From: DASSQJ01 sp963730165
GTDB taxonomy: Bacteria; Actinomycetota; Actinomycetes; Actinomycetales; Dermatophilaceae
DNA length: 64,000 bases
Direction: 5' to 3'
NCBI GenBank assembly: GCA_963730165.1
Contig: CAVSQS010000001.1
Span: 62,001 to 126,000 of the forward strand
Under the pieces are notes generated by a model. It did no database searches and was not told where the DNA came from. It saw only the letters and a program-made list of their open reading frames with translations. How positions within the stretch are numbered: position 1 is the stretch's first letter; the number at the start of each line of letters is the position of its first letter. This document shows, in pieces, positions 16,120-25,079 of the stretch. Both the position numbers and the translations under genes were made by a program.

Positions 16120-17360
16120 CCCGTCCGGACCCGTCGACCGGGCTGCGCGTCGAGGACGTCACCGACGAGCAGCGTCCCGGCCGGTTCGGCGCCTTCGGCG
16201 GCCGATACGTGCCCGAGGCCCTCGTCCCGGCGCTCGAGCAGCTCGACGAGGCCCGCCAGAAGGCCGCGGTCGACCCCGAGTTCCAGGACGAGCTGGCGCG
16301 CCTCCACCGCACGTACACGGGCCGGCCGAGCATCCTCACCGAGGTCCCGCGCTTCGCCGCGCACTGCGGTGGTGCGCGGGTGGTCCTCAAGCGCGAGGAC
16401 CTCAACCACACGGGGTCGCACAAGATCAACAACGTCCTGGCCCAGGCCCTGCTCACCAAGCGGATGGGTAAGACCCGGGTCATCGCCGAGACCGGCGCCG
16501 GTCAGCACGGCGTGGCCACCGCGACCGCTGCCGCCCTGATGGGACTGGACTGCACGATCTACATGGGCCGGGTCGACACCGAGCGTCAGGCGCTCAACGT
16601 GGCGCGGATGAAGATCCTCGGCGCCGAGGTCGTCGCGGTCGAGCACGGGTCGGCGACCCTCAAGGACGCCATCAACGAGGCGATGCGTGACTGGGTCACG
16701 AACGTCCGGACGACCCACTACCTCATCGGCACCGTCACCGGCCCGTACCCGTTCCCCGAGATGGTCCGCGACTTCCACGCGATCATCGGCGAGGAGGCGC
16801 GGGCGCAGATCCTCGACCTGACCGGCCGCCTGCCCGACGCCGTCCTGGCGTGCGTCGGGGGCGGCTCGAACGCGATGGGGATCTTCCACCGGTTCATCCC
16901 CGATGCCGCGGTGCGGCTCATCGGCGTCGAGGCCGGGGGAGAGGGCATCGAGTCCGGCCGGCACGCCGCCCGGTTCGCCTCTGCAACCCCGGGGGTGCTC
17001 CACGGCGCGATGAGCTACCTCATGCAGGACGACGACGGCCAGACCGCCCCGTCGCACTCGATCTCCGCCGGCCTCGACTACCCGAGCGTCGGCCCCGAGC
17101 ACGCCTTCCTGCGCGACAGCGGGCGGGCCGAGTACCGGTACGCCACCGACGAGAAGGTGATGGAGGCCTTCCGGCTGCTCTGTCGGACCGAGGGCATCAT
17201 CCCCGCCCTCGAGTCGGCGCACGCCCTCGTCGGGGCGATGGAGGTCGGCGAAGAGCTCGGGCCCGAGGCGCTGCTCCTCGTCAACCTCTCCGGTCGGGGC
17301 GACAAGGACATGCAGACCGCGGCCGAGTGGTTCGGCCTCATCGAGCAGGGGCCTCGGTGA
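16116..17360 (+). CDS. trpB: Tryptophan synthase beta chain
   Basis: Condenses indole with serine. The 414-residue PLP enzyme has GRFGAFGGRYVPE at the N-terminus and the PLP lysine in HTGSHKINN (Lys103 from this start). It also has AETGAGQHGVATAT, the phosphate-binding CVGGGSNAMG, and LSGRGDKDM at the C-terminus. GTG starts and stops overlap with trpC and trpA on both sides (GTGA), so trpC, trpB and trpA form a coupled unit. Confidence 0.98.
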   Translation: MTRPDPSTGLRVEDVTDEQRPGRFGAFGGRYVPEALVPALEQLDEARQKAAVDPEFQDELARLHRTYTGRPSILTEVPRFAAHCGGARVVLKREDLNHTGSHKINNVLAQALLTKRMGKTRVIAETGAGQHGVATATAAALMGLDCTIYMGRVDTERQALNVARMKILGAEVVAVEHGSATLKDAINEAMRDWVTNVRTTHYLIGTVTGPYPFPEMVRDFHAIIGEEARAQILDLTGRLPDAVLACVGGGSNAMGIFHRFIPDAAVRLIGVEAGGEGIESGRHAARFASATPGVLHGAMSYLMQDDDGQTAPSHSISAGLDYPSVGPEHAFLRDSGRAEYRYATDEKVMEAFRLLCRTEGIIPALESAHALVGAMEVGEELGPEALLLVNLSGRGDKDMQTAAEWFGLIEQGPR

Positions 17361-18172
17361 CCACGGCGGTCGCAGGCGTCGACGAGGTGTTCGCCCGCTG
17401 CCGGTCCGAGGACCGGGCGGCGCTGGTGGGCTACCTCCCGGTGGGCTTCCCGACGGTGGCGGGCTCCATCGCGGCGATGCGGGTGCTCGTCGAGGCCGGC
17501 TGCGACGTCGTCGAGGTCGGCATCCCGTACAGCGACCCGCTCATGGACGGCCCCGTCATCCAGGACGCGGCCGCGGCCGCCCTCGCGCGGGGTGCGCGGG
17601 TCGACGACGTCTTCGACGCCGTCGCGGCCGTCCGCGCGGCAGGTGCCACGCCTCTCGTCATGACGTACTGGAACCTCGTGCTCCACCGCGGCGTCGAACG
17701 GTTCGCCGCCGACCTCGCCGCCGCAGGGGGTGCGGGTCTCATCACGCCCGACCTCATCCCCGACGAGGCCGACGACTGGGTCGCCGCGAGCGACCGACAC
17801 GGCCTCGACCGGGTCTTCCTCGTCGCGCCGAGCTCGACACCGGAGCGGCTCGTCCGGGTCACCGCGGCATGCCGTGGCTTCGTCTACGCCGCCTCGACGA
17901 TGGGGGTGACCGGGGCCCGGGCCAGCGTCGACGCGGACGCGGCGGGACTCGTCGAGCGGGTGCGGGCGGTCACCGACCTGCCCGTGTGCATCGGGCTCGG
18001 TGTCTCGACGCGCGAGCAGGCTGCCGAGATCGCCTCCTACGCCGACGGCGTCATCGTCGGGTCGGCGATGGTCAGGGCCCTCTCGGGCGAGGGGGAACTC
18101 TCCGAGCGCCTCGACGCGTTGCGGACACTGACCACAGACCTGTCACGAGGAGTCCGGGAGGGACGCCGATGA
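17357..18172 (+). CDS. trpA: Tryptophan synthase alpha chain
   Basis: Cleaves indole-3-glycerol phosphate and channels indole to TrpB. The 271-residue TIM barrel has the catalytic Glu and Asp in VVEVGIPYSDPLMDGPVIQ, plus TYWNLVLHRG, GLITPDLIPDE, VYAASTMGVTGAR and VCIGLGVSTREQA. It is coupled to trpB by GTGA and to the following MauE-like gene by ATGA, so the redox genes may be transcribed with the trp operon. Confidence 0.97.
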   Translation: MTTAVAGVDEVFARCRSEDRAALVGYLPVGFPTVAGSIAAMRVLVEAGCDVVEVGIPYSDPLMDGPVIQDAAAAALARGARVDDVFDAVAAVRAAGATPLVMTYWNLVLHRGVERFAADLAAAGGAGLITPDLIPDEADDWVAASDRHGLDRVFLVAPSSTPERLVRVTAACRGFVYAASTMGVTGARASVDADAAGLVERVRAVTDLPVCIGLGVSTREQAAEIASYADGVIVGSAMVRALSGEGELSERLDALRTLTTDLSRGVREGRR

Positions 18173-18678
18173 GCACGACGACGGAGCCCGACACCGGCGC
18201 TGTCCGCGCGGCGCGGCGCGAGCGCGTCATGGACCTCGTCGGGCTCGTGGCCCGCCTCTTCCTCGGTGTGGTCCTCATCTGGGCCGGCGCCTCGAAGATC
18301 GGTCACCCGCTCACCTCGCAGCGGGCCGTACAGGCTTACGAGCTGCTGCCCTACGACCTCGCGGGGACCGTGGGTCTCGCGCTCCCGTTCGTCGAGGTCG
18401 TCCTCGGGGCGCTTCTCGTCGTCGGGCTCTTCACCCGGCCGGTGGCGGTCGTCTCGACCCTGCTCATGGTCGCCTTCATCATCGGCATCGCCCAGGCCTG
18501 GGCCCGCGGGCTCACCATCGACTGCGGCTGCTTCGGCGGTGGCGGGCAGATCGGCGCCGAGGAGACGAAGTACCCTCAGGAGATCGCCCGCGACGTGGCC
18601 TTCGCCCTCGCGGGCGCGTGGCTGTGGTGGCGGCCCCGCTCCGTGTACTCCCTCGACCGCATCCTCTTCGGACACTGA
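18169..18678 (+). CDS. MauE/DoxX-family membrane protein
   Basis: A 169-residue protein with four membrane helices (about 24-42, 65-86, 90-110 and 140-155) and the motif DCGCFGGGG at 118-126 (Cys119 and Cys121). MauE-like proteins are linked to disulfide transfer in the periplasm, and the CxC after the third helix is typical. The DsbA-like protein next door (18 bases downstream) is the likely partner. ATG overlaps the trpA stop. Confidence 0.85.
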   Translation: MSTTTEPDTGAVRAARRERVMDLVGLVARLFLGVVLIWAGASKIGHPLTSQRAVQAYELLPYDLAGTVGLALPFVEVVLGALLVVGLFTRPVAVVSTLLMVAFIIGIAQAWARGLTIDCGCFGGGGQIGAEETKYPQEIARDVAFALAGAWLWWRPRSVYSLDRILFGH

Positions 18679-18695
18679 AAGGCCCCTGACGAACC

Positions 18696-19463
18696 ATGGC
18701 GAAGAACTCCAAGCCGCCGGCGAACGCCCGCCAGGCCAAGATCCAGGCCGCCCAGAAGCAGGCCGGCGGGGGAGCGAACAAGATCGTCGTCGCGACGGTC
18801 GTCGTCGTCGTCGCGATCATCGCGGTCGTCGCCGGCGTCGTGTGGTCGGAGTCGCAGAAGCAGGCCGCGGTCGGGACGAGCACGGCGACCCCGCCGGGCA
18901 CCGCGATGGGCGAGGGTTACCGCGTCTACCAGGACGTCACCCTCCAGCCCGGCGCGCCCACCGTGGACCTCTACGAGGACTTCCAGTGCCCCATCTGCGG
19001 CCAGTTCGAGGCGATCATGGGCTCGACGATCGAGGGGCTCGCCCAGCAGGGCAAGATCGAGCTGCGCTACCACGTGCTCAACTTCCTCGACGACAACACC
19101 GGGGCGAACAACTCGACCCCCGCCGCCAACGGCGCCTTCTGCGCCATCGCCGACGACAAGTTCCTCCAGTTCCACAACGCCGTCTACGCCGACCAGGCCG
19201 CGGAGGGCGTCGACGTCGACCAGACCCAGCTCAACTCCTGGGCGAGCGCCGCCGGCATCACCGGGGACGCGCTGACGACGTGGAACCAGTGTGTCGCGGA
19301 GGGGACGTACACCAAGTACGTCGCCTCGGTGAACGAGGCCGCCTTCAAGATCAGCGGCTTCAAGGGGACGCCGACGGTCGCCATCAACGGCGAGCTCCAG
19401 GACACCGCCAAGATCGCCTCCCCCGAGGCCTTCACCCAGGCCGTCGAGGCCGCGACGAAGTGA
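18696..19463 (+). CDS. Membrane-anchored DsbA-like thiol-disulfide oxidoreductase
   Basis: 255 residues: a short basic cytoplasmic N-terminus, one membrane helix (about 29-49), and an extracellular thioredoxin-fold domain of the DsbA type (about 75-255). The active site is CPIC (Cys98 and Cys101) in YEDFQCPICGQFE, and the cis-Pro loop is FKGTPTVAING. It probably forms or isomerises disulfides in exported proteins, reoxidised by the MauE-like partner upstream (inference from adjacency). Confidence 0.9.
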   Translation: MAKNSKPPANARQAKIQAAQKQAGGGANKIVVATVVVVVAIIAVVAGVVWSESQKQAAVGTSTATPPGTAMGEGYRVYQDVTLQPGAPTVDLYEDFQCPICGQFEAIMGSTIEGLAQQGKIELRYHVLNFLDDNTGANNSTPAANGAFCAIADDKFLQFHNAVYADQAAEGVDVDQTQLNSWASAAGITGDALTTWNQCVAEGTYTKYVASVNEAAFKISGFKGTPTVAINGELQDTAKIASPEAFTQAVEAATK

Positions 19464-19505
19464 CCCGGTGACCTCGGCCCGACCGAGGACGCCGCCACCG
19501 ACACC

Positions 19506-20408
19506 ATGACGACCTACCTGCCCAGCCCGACCGTCGGGGTGTTCCACCTCGGACCCCTCCCGATCCGGATGTACGCGCTGTGCATCCTCGCCGGGATCGT
19601 GCTCGCCGTCTGGCTCACCGGGCGCCGCCTCGAGGCGCGTGGCCACGAACGCGGCCTCGTGTTCGACATCTCCGGCTGGGCGGTCCTCTTCGGCATCGTC
19701 GGCGGGCGCCTCTACCACGTGATCACCACGCCCGAGCCCTACTGGGGCGCCAACGGTCACCCCCTCGACGCGCTGAAGATCTGGAACGGGGGGCTGGGCA
19801 TCTGGGGCGCCATCGCGCTCGGGGCGCTCGGGGCCTGGATCGGCTGCCGGCGGCACGGCGTCGCGTTCCTGGAATTCGCCGACGCGGCTGCCCCCGGGGT
19901 GGCGTTCGCCCAGGCCATCGGCCGGTGGGGCAACTGGTTCAACAACGAGCTGCACGGGGGCCCGACGACCCTCCCGTGGGGTCTGAGGGTCTACGAGTGG
20001 GACAGCGTGGCGGGCCGGGCGGTGACCGACGCCTCGGGCCACCCCGTCGTCGCGGGGATCTTCCACCCGACGTTCCTCTACGAGTCGATCTTCCTCGTGG
20101 TCCTCGCGACGCTGCTGCTGCTCGTCGACCGCCGACGTGCGCTGGCGCCGGGGCAGCTCCTCGGCCTCTACGTCGCGGGCTACCCCGTCGGCCGCATCGT
20201 CGTCGAGAAGATGCGGACCGACGAGGCGGAGCTCATCCTCGGGCAGCGACTCAACGTGTGGACGAGCATCGGTGTCTTCCTCCTCGGCGTCTGGATCTAC
20301 TGGTACACCGGGCGCCGGGCGAGGCGCTCGGCCCCCGCCGACGGAGACGGGGACGGGGGCGGCGGCACGGTGGCCGAGGGCTCGAACAAGTCCCAGGATG
20401 TGGGATAG
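19506..20408 (+). CDS. lgt: Prolipoprotein diacylglyceryl transferase
   Basis: Transfers diacylglycerol from phosphatidylglycerol to the lipobox Cys of prolipoproteins in the membrane. 300 residues, seven helices. The signatures are GGRLYHVITTP, WNGGLGIWGAIALG and the Lgt signature in GRWGNWFNNELHGGPTTLPWGL (about 139-160, with the essential Arg of GRWGN and the His of ELHGG). The hydrophilic acidic C-terminal tail (about 277-300) is common in actinobacteria. The lipoproteins encoded at 56237 and 60323 would be substrates. Confidence 0.97.
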   Translation: MTTYLPSPTVGVFHLGPLPIRMYALCILAGIVLAVWLTGRRLEARGHERGLVFDISGWAVLFGIVGGRLYHVITTPEPYWGANGHPLDALKIWNGGLGIWGAIALGALGAWIGCRRHGVAFLEFADAAAPGVAFAQAIGRWGNWFNNELHGGPTTLPWGLRVYEWDSVAGRAVTDASGHPVVAGIFHPTFLYESIFLVVLATLLLLVDRRRALAPGQLLGLYVAGYPVGRIVVEKMRTDEAELILGQRLNVWTSIGVFLLGVWIYWYTGRRARRSAPADGDGDGGGGTVAEGSNKSQDVG

Positions 20409-20443
20409 CCCGGCTCGAATGTCAAGACGCGGGGCGGCATGGC

Positions 20444-20449
20444 TAGCAT
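20444..20449 (+). promoter_or_regulatory. Predicted -10 box (TAGCAT) of gltB-gltD
   Basis: TAGCAT sits 88 nt before GTG 20538 in the lgt-gltB gap, so gltB would have a leader of about 80 nt. No clear -35 was found. Confidence 0.35.
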
Positions 20450-20537
20450 GGCCGGACGTGGCCGCTGTCGTCCGCGCCTGACCTTGCCGTGCCCGGCCCC
20501 CTCGGGGTGCCGACGACCCCGAGGACGGTGATCCGAC

Positions 20538-23500
20538 GTGACCGTCGCCCGCTTCTCCGCCCACCCTGCCGACGTCGGCCTCTACCGGCGGGAGCACGAG
20601 CACGACGCGTGCGGTGTCGCCATGGTGGCGACGATGCGGGGGAGCGCCGGGCACGACATCGTCGTCCACGCCCTCGACGCCCTGCGCAACCTCGACCACC
20701 GCGGCGCCACCGGGGCCGACCCCCGGGTCGGCGACGGCGCCGGCATCCTCACCCAGGTGCCGGACGCGTTCTTCCGGGCCGTCCTCGACGTCGACCTGCC
20801 GCCCCCGGGGTCGTACGCGGCCGGCATGGCCTACCTCCCGGTGGACCCCGACGAGCGGTCCCTGGCCGAGGAGCGCATCGGAGAGATCGCCCGTAGCGAG
20901 GGCCTGCGCGTGGTCGGCTGGCGCGACGTGCCGGTCGTCTCCGACCTGGTCGGCGAGGCCGCGCGGGCGACGATGCCGTACTTCCGCCAGCTCTTCGTCG
21001 CCTCGGACGCCGGCCTGAGCGGCCTCGAGCTCGACCGGGTCGCCTTCGCCCTGCGCAAGCGGGCCGAGCGCGAGGCCGAGGTGTACTTCCCGTCGCTGTC
21101 GGCGCGCACCGTCGTCTACAAGGGCATGCTCACGACCGGGCAGCTCGAGCCGTTCTTCCCGGACCTGTCCGACGAGCGCTTCGCGACCGAGCTCGCGCTC
21201 GTGCACTCCCGCTTCTCGACCAACACCTTCCCGAGCTGGCCGCTGGCGCACCCCTACCGGCTGATCGCCCACAACGGCGAGATCAACACCGTCAAGGGCA
21301 ACCGCAACTGGATGCACGCGCGCGAGAGCCAGCTGGGCTCCGAGGTCATCCCGGGTGACCTCTCACGGGTCTTCCCGATCTGCACACCGGAGGCCTCCGA
21401 CTCGGCCTCGTTCGACGAGGTGCTCGAGCTGATCCACCTCGGCGGTCGGTCGCTCCCGCACGCGGTCCTCATGATGATCCCCGAGGCCTGGGAGAACCAC
21501 GAGTCGATGGACCCGGCCCGCAAGGCCTTCTACGAGTTCCACTCGACCTTCATGGAGCCGTGGGACGGCCCGGCCAACGTCTGCTTCACCGACGGCACGC
21601 TCGTCGGCGCCGTGCTCGACCGCAACGGCCTGCGGCCGGGCCGCTACTGGGTCACCGACGACGGCCTCGTCGTCCTCGCCTCCGAGGCCGGCGTCCTCGA
21701 CCTCGAGCCCTCGAACGTCGTGCGCCGCGGGCGGCTCCAGCCGGGGCGGATGTTCCTCGTCGACACCGCGGCCGGCCGCATCGTCGGCGACGACGAGGTG
21801 AAGTCCGACCTCGCGGCGGAGCACCCCTACGAGGAGTGGCTGCACGCGGGACTGATCCACCTCGAGGAGCTGCCGGAGCGTGAGCACATCATCCACACGG
21901 CGGCCTCCGTGGCCCGGCGCCAGCGCACCTTCGGGTACACCGAGGAGGAGCTGAAGGTCATCCTCGCCCCGATGGCCCGCACCGGCGGCGAGGCGCTCGG
22001 CTCGATGGGCACCGACACCCCGATCGCGGTCCTCTCGGAGCGGCCGCGGCTGGTGTTCGACTACTTCACCCAGTTGTTCGCGCAGGTGACCAACCCGCCG
22101 CTCGACGCCATCCGCGAGGAGCTGGTGACCTCGCTGGCCGGCACGATCGGCCCGGAGGGCAACCTCCTCGACGCCAACCCGGCCCACGCGCGCCAGGTTG
22201 TCCTGCCCTTCCCGGTCATCGACAACGACGAGCTCGCCAAGATCGTCCACATCAACGCCGACGGCGACCTGCCCGGCTTCGCGACGGTCGTCGTGCGCGG
22301 CACCTACGACGTCAGTGGCGGCGAGGCGGCCCTCCGTGCCCGCCTGGGTGAGATCTTCGCCGAGGTGTCCGGCGCCATCGCCGAGGGCGCCCGGTTCGTC
22401 GTCCTCTCCGACCGGGACTCCGACCGCGACACGGCGCCCATCCCGTCACTGCTGCTCACCTCCGCCGTGCACCACCACCTGATCCGCGAGAAGACCCGAA
22501 CCCAGGTCGGGCTCATCGTCGAGGCCGGCGACGTGCGCGAGGTCCATCACGTCGCGCTGCTCGTCGGCTACGGCGCGGCCGCGATCAACCCCTACCTCGC
22601 GATGGAGACCGTCGAGGACATGGTCCGCAGCGGGATGATCACCGAGGTCACCGAGGAGAAGGCGGTCGCCAACCTCATCAGGGCGCTCGGCAAGGGCGTG
22701 CTCAAGGTGATGTCGAAGATGGGCATCTCCACGGTGGCGTCCTACCGCGGCGCCCAGGTCTTCGAGGCGATCGGCCTGGCCCAGGAGCTCGTCGACGAGT
22801 TCTTCACCGGCACCGTGAGCCAGCTCGGGGGGATCGGCCTCGACGTCGTCGCGGCGGAGACCGCCGCCCGGCACGCGATGGCCTACCCGCCGGACGGCAT
22901 CCGTCAGCCCCACCGGAAGCTGCTCGTCGGTGGCGAGTACCAGTGGCGGCGCGAGGGCGAGCCGCACCTGTTCGACCCCGAGACCGTCTTCCGGCTCCAG
23001 CATGCGACGCGCAGCCGCCGCTACGACATCTTCAAGCAGTACACCGAGCGGATCGACGAGCAGTCGGGCCGGCTGATGACGCTGCGCGGGCTCTTCGAGC
23101 TCGGCGGCGCCGAGCCGCGCCCGCCCGTGCCGATCGAGGAGGTCGAGCCGGTCAGCGAGATCGTCAAGCGGTTCTCCACCGGCGCGATGAGCTACGGCTC
23201 GATCAGCCAGGAGGCGCACGAGACCCTCGCCATCGCGATGAACCGCCTCCACGCGCGGTCCAACACCGGCGAGGGCGGCGAGGACGTCGAGCGCCTTATG
23301 GACCCCGAGCGGCGCTCGGCGATCAAGCAGGTCGCCTCGGGGCGCTTCGGCGTGACCTCCCTCTACCTCACCCACGCCGACGACATCCAGATCAAGATGG
23401 CCCAGGGCGCCAAGCCGGGGGAGGGTGGCCAGCTGCCCGGCCCCAAGGTCTACCCCTGGGTGGCGCGCACCCGGCACTCGACGCCGGGCGTCGGTCTCAT

Positions 23501-25079
23501 CTCGCCGCCCCCGCACCACGACATCTACTCGATCGAGGACCTCGCCCAGCTCATCCACGACCTGAAGAACGCCAACCCGCAGGCCCGGATCCACGTCAAG
23601 CTCGTCTCCGAGATCGGCGTCGGGACCGTCGCGGCCGGGGTGTCCAAGGCGCACGCCGACGTCGTCCTCATCTCGGGGCACGACGGCGGGACCGGCGCCT
23701 CGCCGCTGACCAGCCTCAAGCACGCGGGTGGTCCGTGGGAGCTGGGCCTCGCCGAGACCCAGCAGACGCTGGTCCTCAACGGGCTGCGCGACCGGATCGT
23801 CGTCCAGGTCGACGGCCAGATCAAGACCGGCCGCGACGTCGTCGTCGCCGCCCTCCTCGGAGCCGAGGAGTACGGGTTCGCGACCGCGCCGCTCGTCGTC
23901 TCCGGCTGCATCCTCATGCGGGTGTGCCACCTCGACACCTGCCCGGTGGGCATCGCCACCCAGAACCCGGAGCTGCGTGCCCGCTTCTCCGGCCGACCGG
24001 AGTTCGTCGAGACCTTCTTCGAGTACATCGCGCAGGAGGTGCGCGAGCACCTCGCCGCGCTCGGCTTCCGCAGCCTCGAGGAGGCGATCGGCCAGATCCA
24101 GTACCTCGACACCCGCAGGGCCGTGGAGCACTGGAAGGCCGCCGGCCTCGACCTCGCGCCGATCCTGGCCCGCGTCGAGAGCCCCGACGGCTCGGGGGTG
24201 CGTCACCGGGTGGCCCAGGACCACGGCCTCGAGAAGGCGCTCGACCACCAGCTCATCGCGGCCGCCCGCGACGCCATCGACCACGGCGCCCCCGTGACGG
24301 CCCGGTTCGGCATCCGCAACGTCAACCGCACCGTCGGGACGATGCTGGGCCACGAGGTCACCAAGACGCATCCGCAGGGGCTCCCGGACGGCACGGTCGA
24401 CATCACGCTCACCGGCTCGGCAGGGCAGAGCTTCGGCGCCTTCCTCCCGGCGGGCGTCACCCTCCGGCTCGAGGGCGACGCGAACGACTACGTCGCCAAG
24501 GGGCTCTCCGGCGGGCGGGTCGTCGTGCGCCCGGCCCCCGGGTCGGCTCTCGTCGCCGAGGAGAACGTCATCGCCGGCAACGTCATCGGCTACGGCGCCA
24601 CCTCGGGTGAGGTGTTCCTCCGCGGGCGGGTCGGTGAGCGGTTCTGCGTGCGCAACTCCGGCGCCACGGCCGTCGTCGAGGGCGTCGGTGACCACGGCCT
24701 GGAGTACATGACCGGGGGGACGGCCCTCATCCTGGGCCCGACCGGTCGCAACGTCGCCGCCGGGATGTCGGGTGGTGTCGCCTACGTCCTCGACCTCGAC
24801 GCCGGGCACGTCAACCGCGAGCTGGTCGACGTGCTCCCGCTGCGGCCCGAGGACGAGCTCGTCGTGCACGACCTCCTCGAGCGTCACGTCCGGTGGACCG
24901 ACTCCGCCGTGGCGGCTCGGCTGCTCGCCGACTGGGGCTCCGCCCGGTCGGCCTTCACCCTCGTCCTGCCCCGCGACTACCAGCGCGTCCTCGACGTGCG
25001 TGCGAAGGCGGAGGCGGAAGGACTCGACCCCGACGGCACCCAGGTGTGGGAGCGGATCATGGAGGCGTCCCGTGGCTGA
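20538..25079 (+). CDS. gltB: Glutamate synthase (NADPH) large subunit
   Basis: Makes two glutamates from glutamine and 2-oxoglutarate. The 1513-residue enzyme has a class II glutaminase domain with the N-terminal nucleophile in HDACGVAM (Cys25, so a 24-residue propeptide is removed). A central domain follows (about 450-770), then the FMN-binding synthase barrel with NTGEGGED, KPGEGGQLPG, HDGGTGASPL and MRVCHLDTCPVGIATQNPELR (the 3Fe-4S cysteines), and the C-terminal beta helix (GLSGGRVVV onward). It overlaps gltD by 8 bases. Confidence 0.98.
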   Translation: MTVARFSAHPADVGLYRREHEHDACGVAMVATMRGSAGHDIVVHALDALRNLDHRGATGADPRVGDGAGILTQVPDAFFRAVLDVDLPPPGSYAAGMAYLPVDPDERSLAEERIGEIARSEGLRVVGWRDVPVVSDLVGEAARATMPYFRQLFVASDAGLSGLELDRVAFALRKRAEREAEVYFPSLSARTVVYKGMLTTGQLEPFFPDLSDERFATELALVHSRFSTNTFPSWPLAHPYRLIAHNGEINTVKGNRNWMHARESQLGSEVIPGDLSRVFPICTPEASDSASFDEVLELIHLGGRSLPHAVLMMIPEAWENHESMDPARKAFYEFHSTFMEPWDGPANVCFTDGTLVGAVLDRNGLRPGRYWVTDDGLVVLASEAGVLDLEPSNVVRRGRLQPGRMFLVDTAAGRIVGDDEVKSDLAAEHPYEEWLHAGLIHLEELPEREHIIHTAASVARRQRTFGYTEEELKVILAPMARTGGEALGSMGTDTPIAVLSERPRLVFDYFTQLFAQVTNPPLDAIREELVTSLAGTIGPEGNLLDANPAHARQVVLPFPVIDNDELAKIVHINADGDLPGFATVVVRGTYDVSGGEAALRARLGEIFAEVSGAIAEGARFVVLSDRDSDRDTAPIPSLLLTSAVHHHLIREKTRTQVGLIVEAGDVREVHHVALLVGYGAAAINPYLAMETVEDMVRSGMITEVTEEKAVANLIRALGKGVLKVMSKMGISTVASYRGAQVFEAIGLAQELVDEFFTGTVSQLGGIGLDVVAAETAARHAMAYPPDGIRQPHRKLLVGGEYQWRREGEPHLFDPETVFRLQHATRSRRYDIFKQYTERIDEQSGRLMTLRGLFELGGAEPRPPVPIEEVEPVSEIVKRFSTGAMSYGSISQEAHETLAIAMNRLHARSNTGEGGEDVERLMDPERRSAIKQVASGRFGVTSLYLTHADDIQIKMAQGAKPGEGGQLPGPKVYPWVARTRHSTPGVGLISPPPHHDIYSIEDLAQLIHDLKNANPQARIHVKLVSEIGVGTVAAGVSKAHADVVLISGHDGGTGASPLTSLKHAGGPWELGLAETQQTLVLNGLRDRIVVQVDGQIKTGRDVVVAALLGAEEYGFATAPLVVSGCILMRVCHLDTCPVGIATQNPELRARFSGRPEFVETFFEYIAQEVREHLAALGFRSLEEAIGQIQYLDTRRAVEHWKAAGLDLAPILARVESPDGSGVRHRVAQDHGLEKALDHQLIAAARDAIDHGAPVTARFGIRNVNRTVGTMLGHEVTKTHPQGLPDGTVDITLTGSAGQSFGAFLPAGVTLRLEGDANDYVAKGLSGGRVVVRPAPGSALVAEENVIAGNVIGYGATSGEVFLRGRVGERFCVRNSGATAVVEGVGDHGLEYMTGGTALILGPTGRNVAAGMSGGVAYVLDLDAGHVNRELVDVLPLRPEDELVVHDLLERHVRWTDSAVAARLLADWGSARSAFTLVLPRDYQRVLDVRAKAEAEGLDPDGTQVWERIMEASRG

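Noticed and set aside
20409..20537. Possible glutamine or other riboswitch upstream of gltB
   Set aside because: The 130-base gap shows only a -10 box and no recognisable aptamer core.
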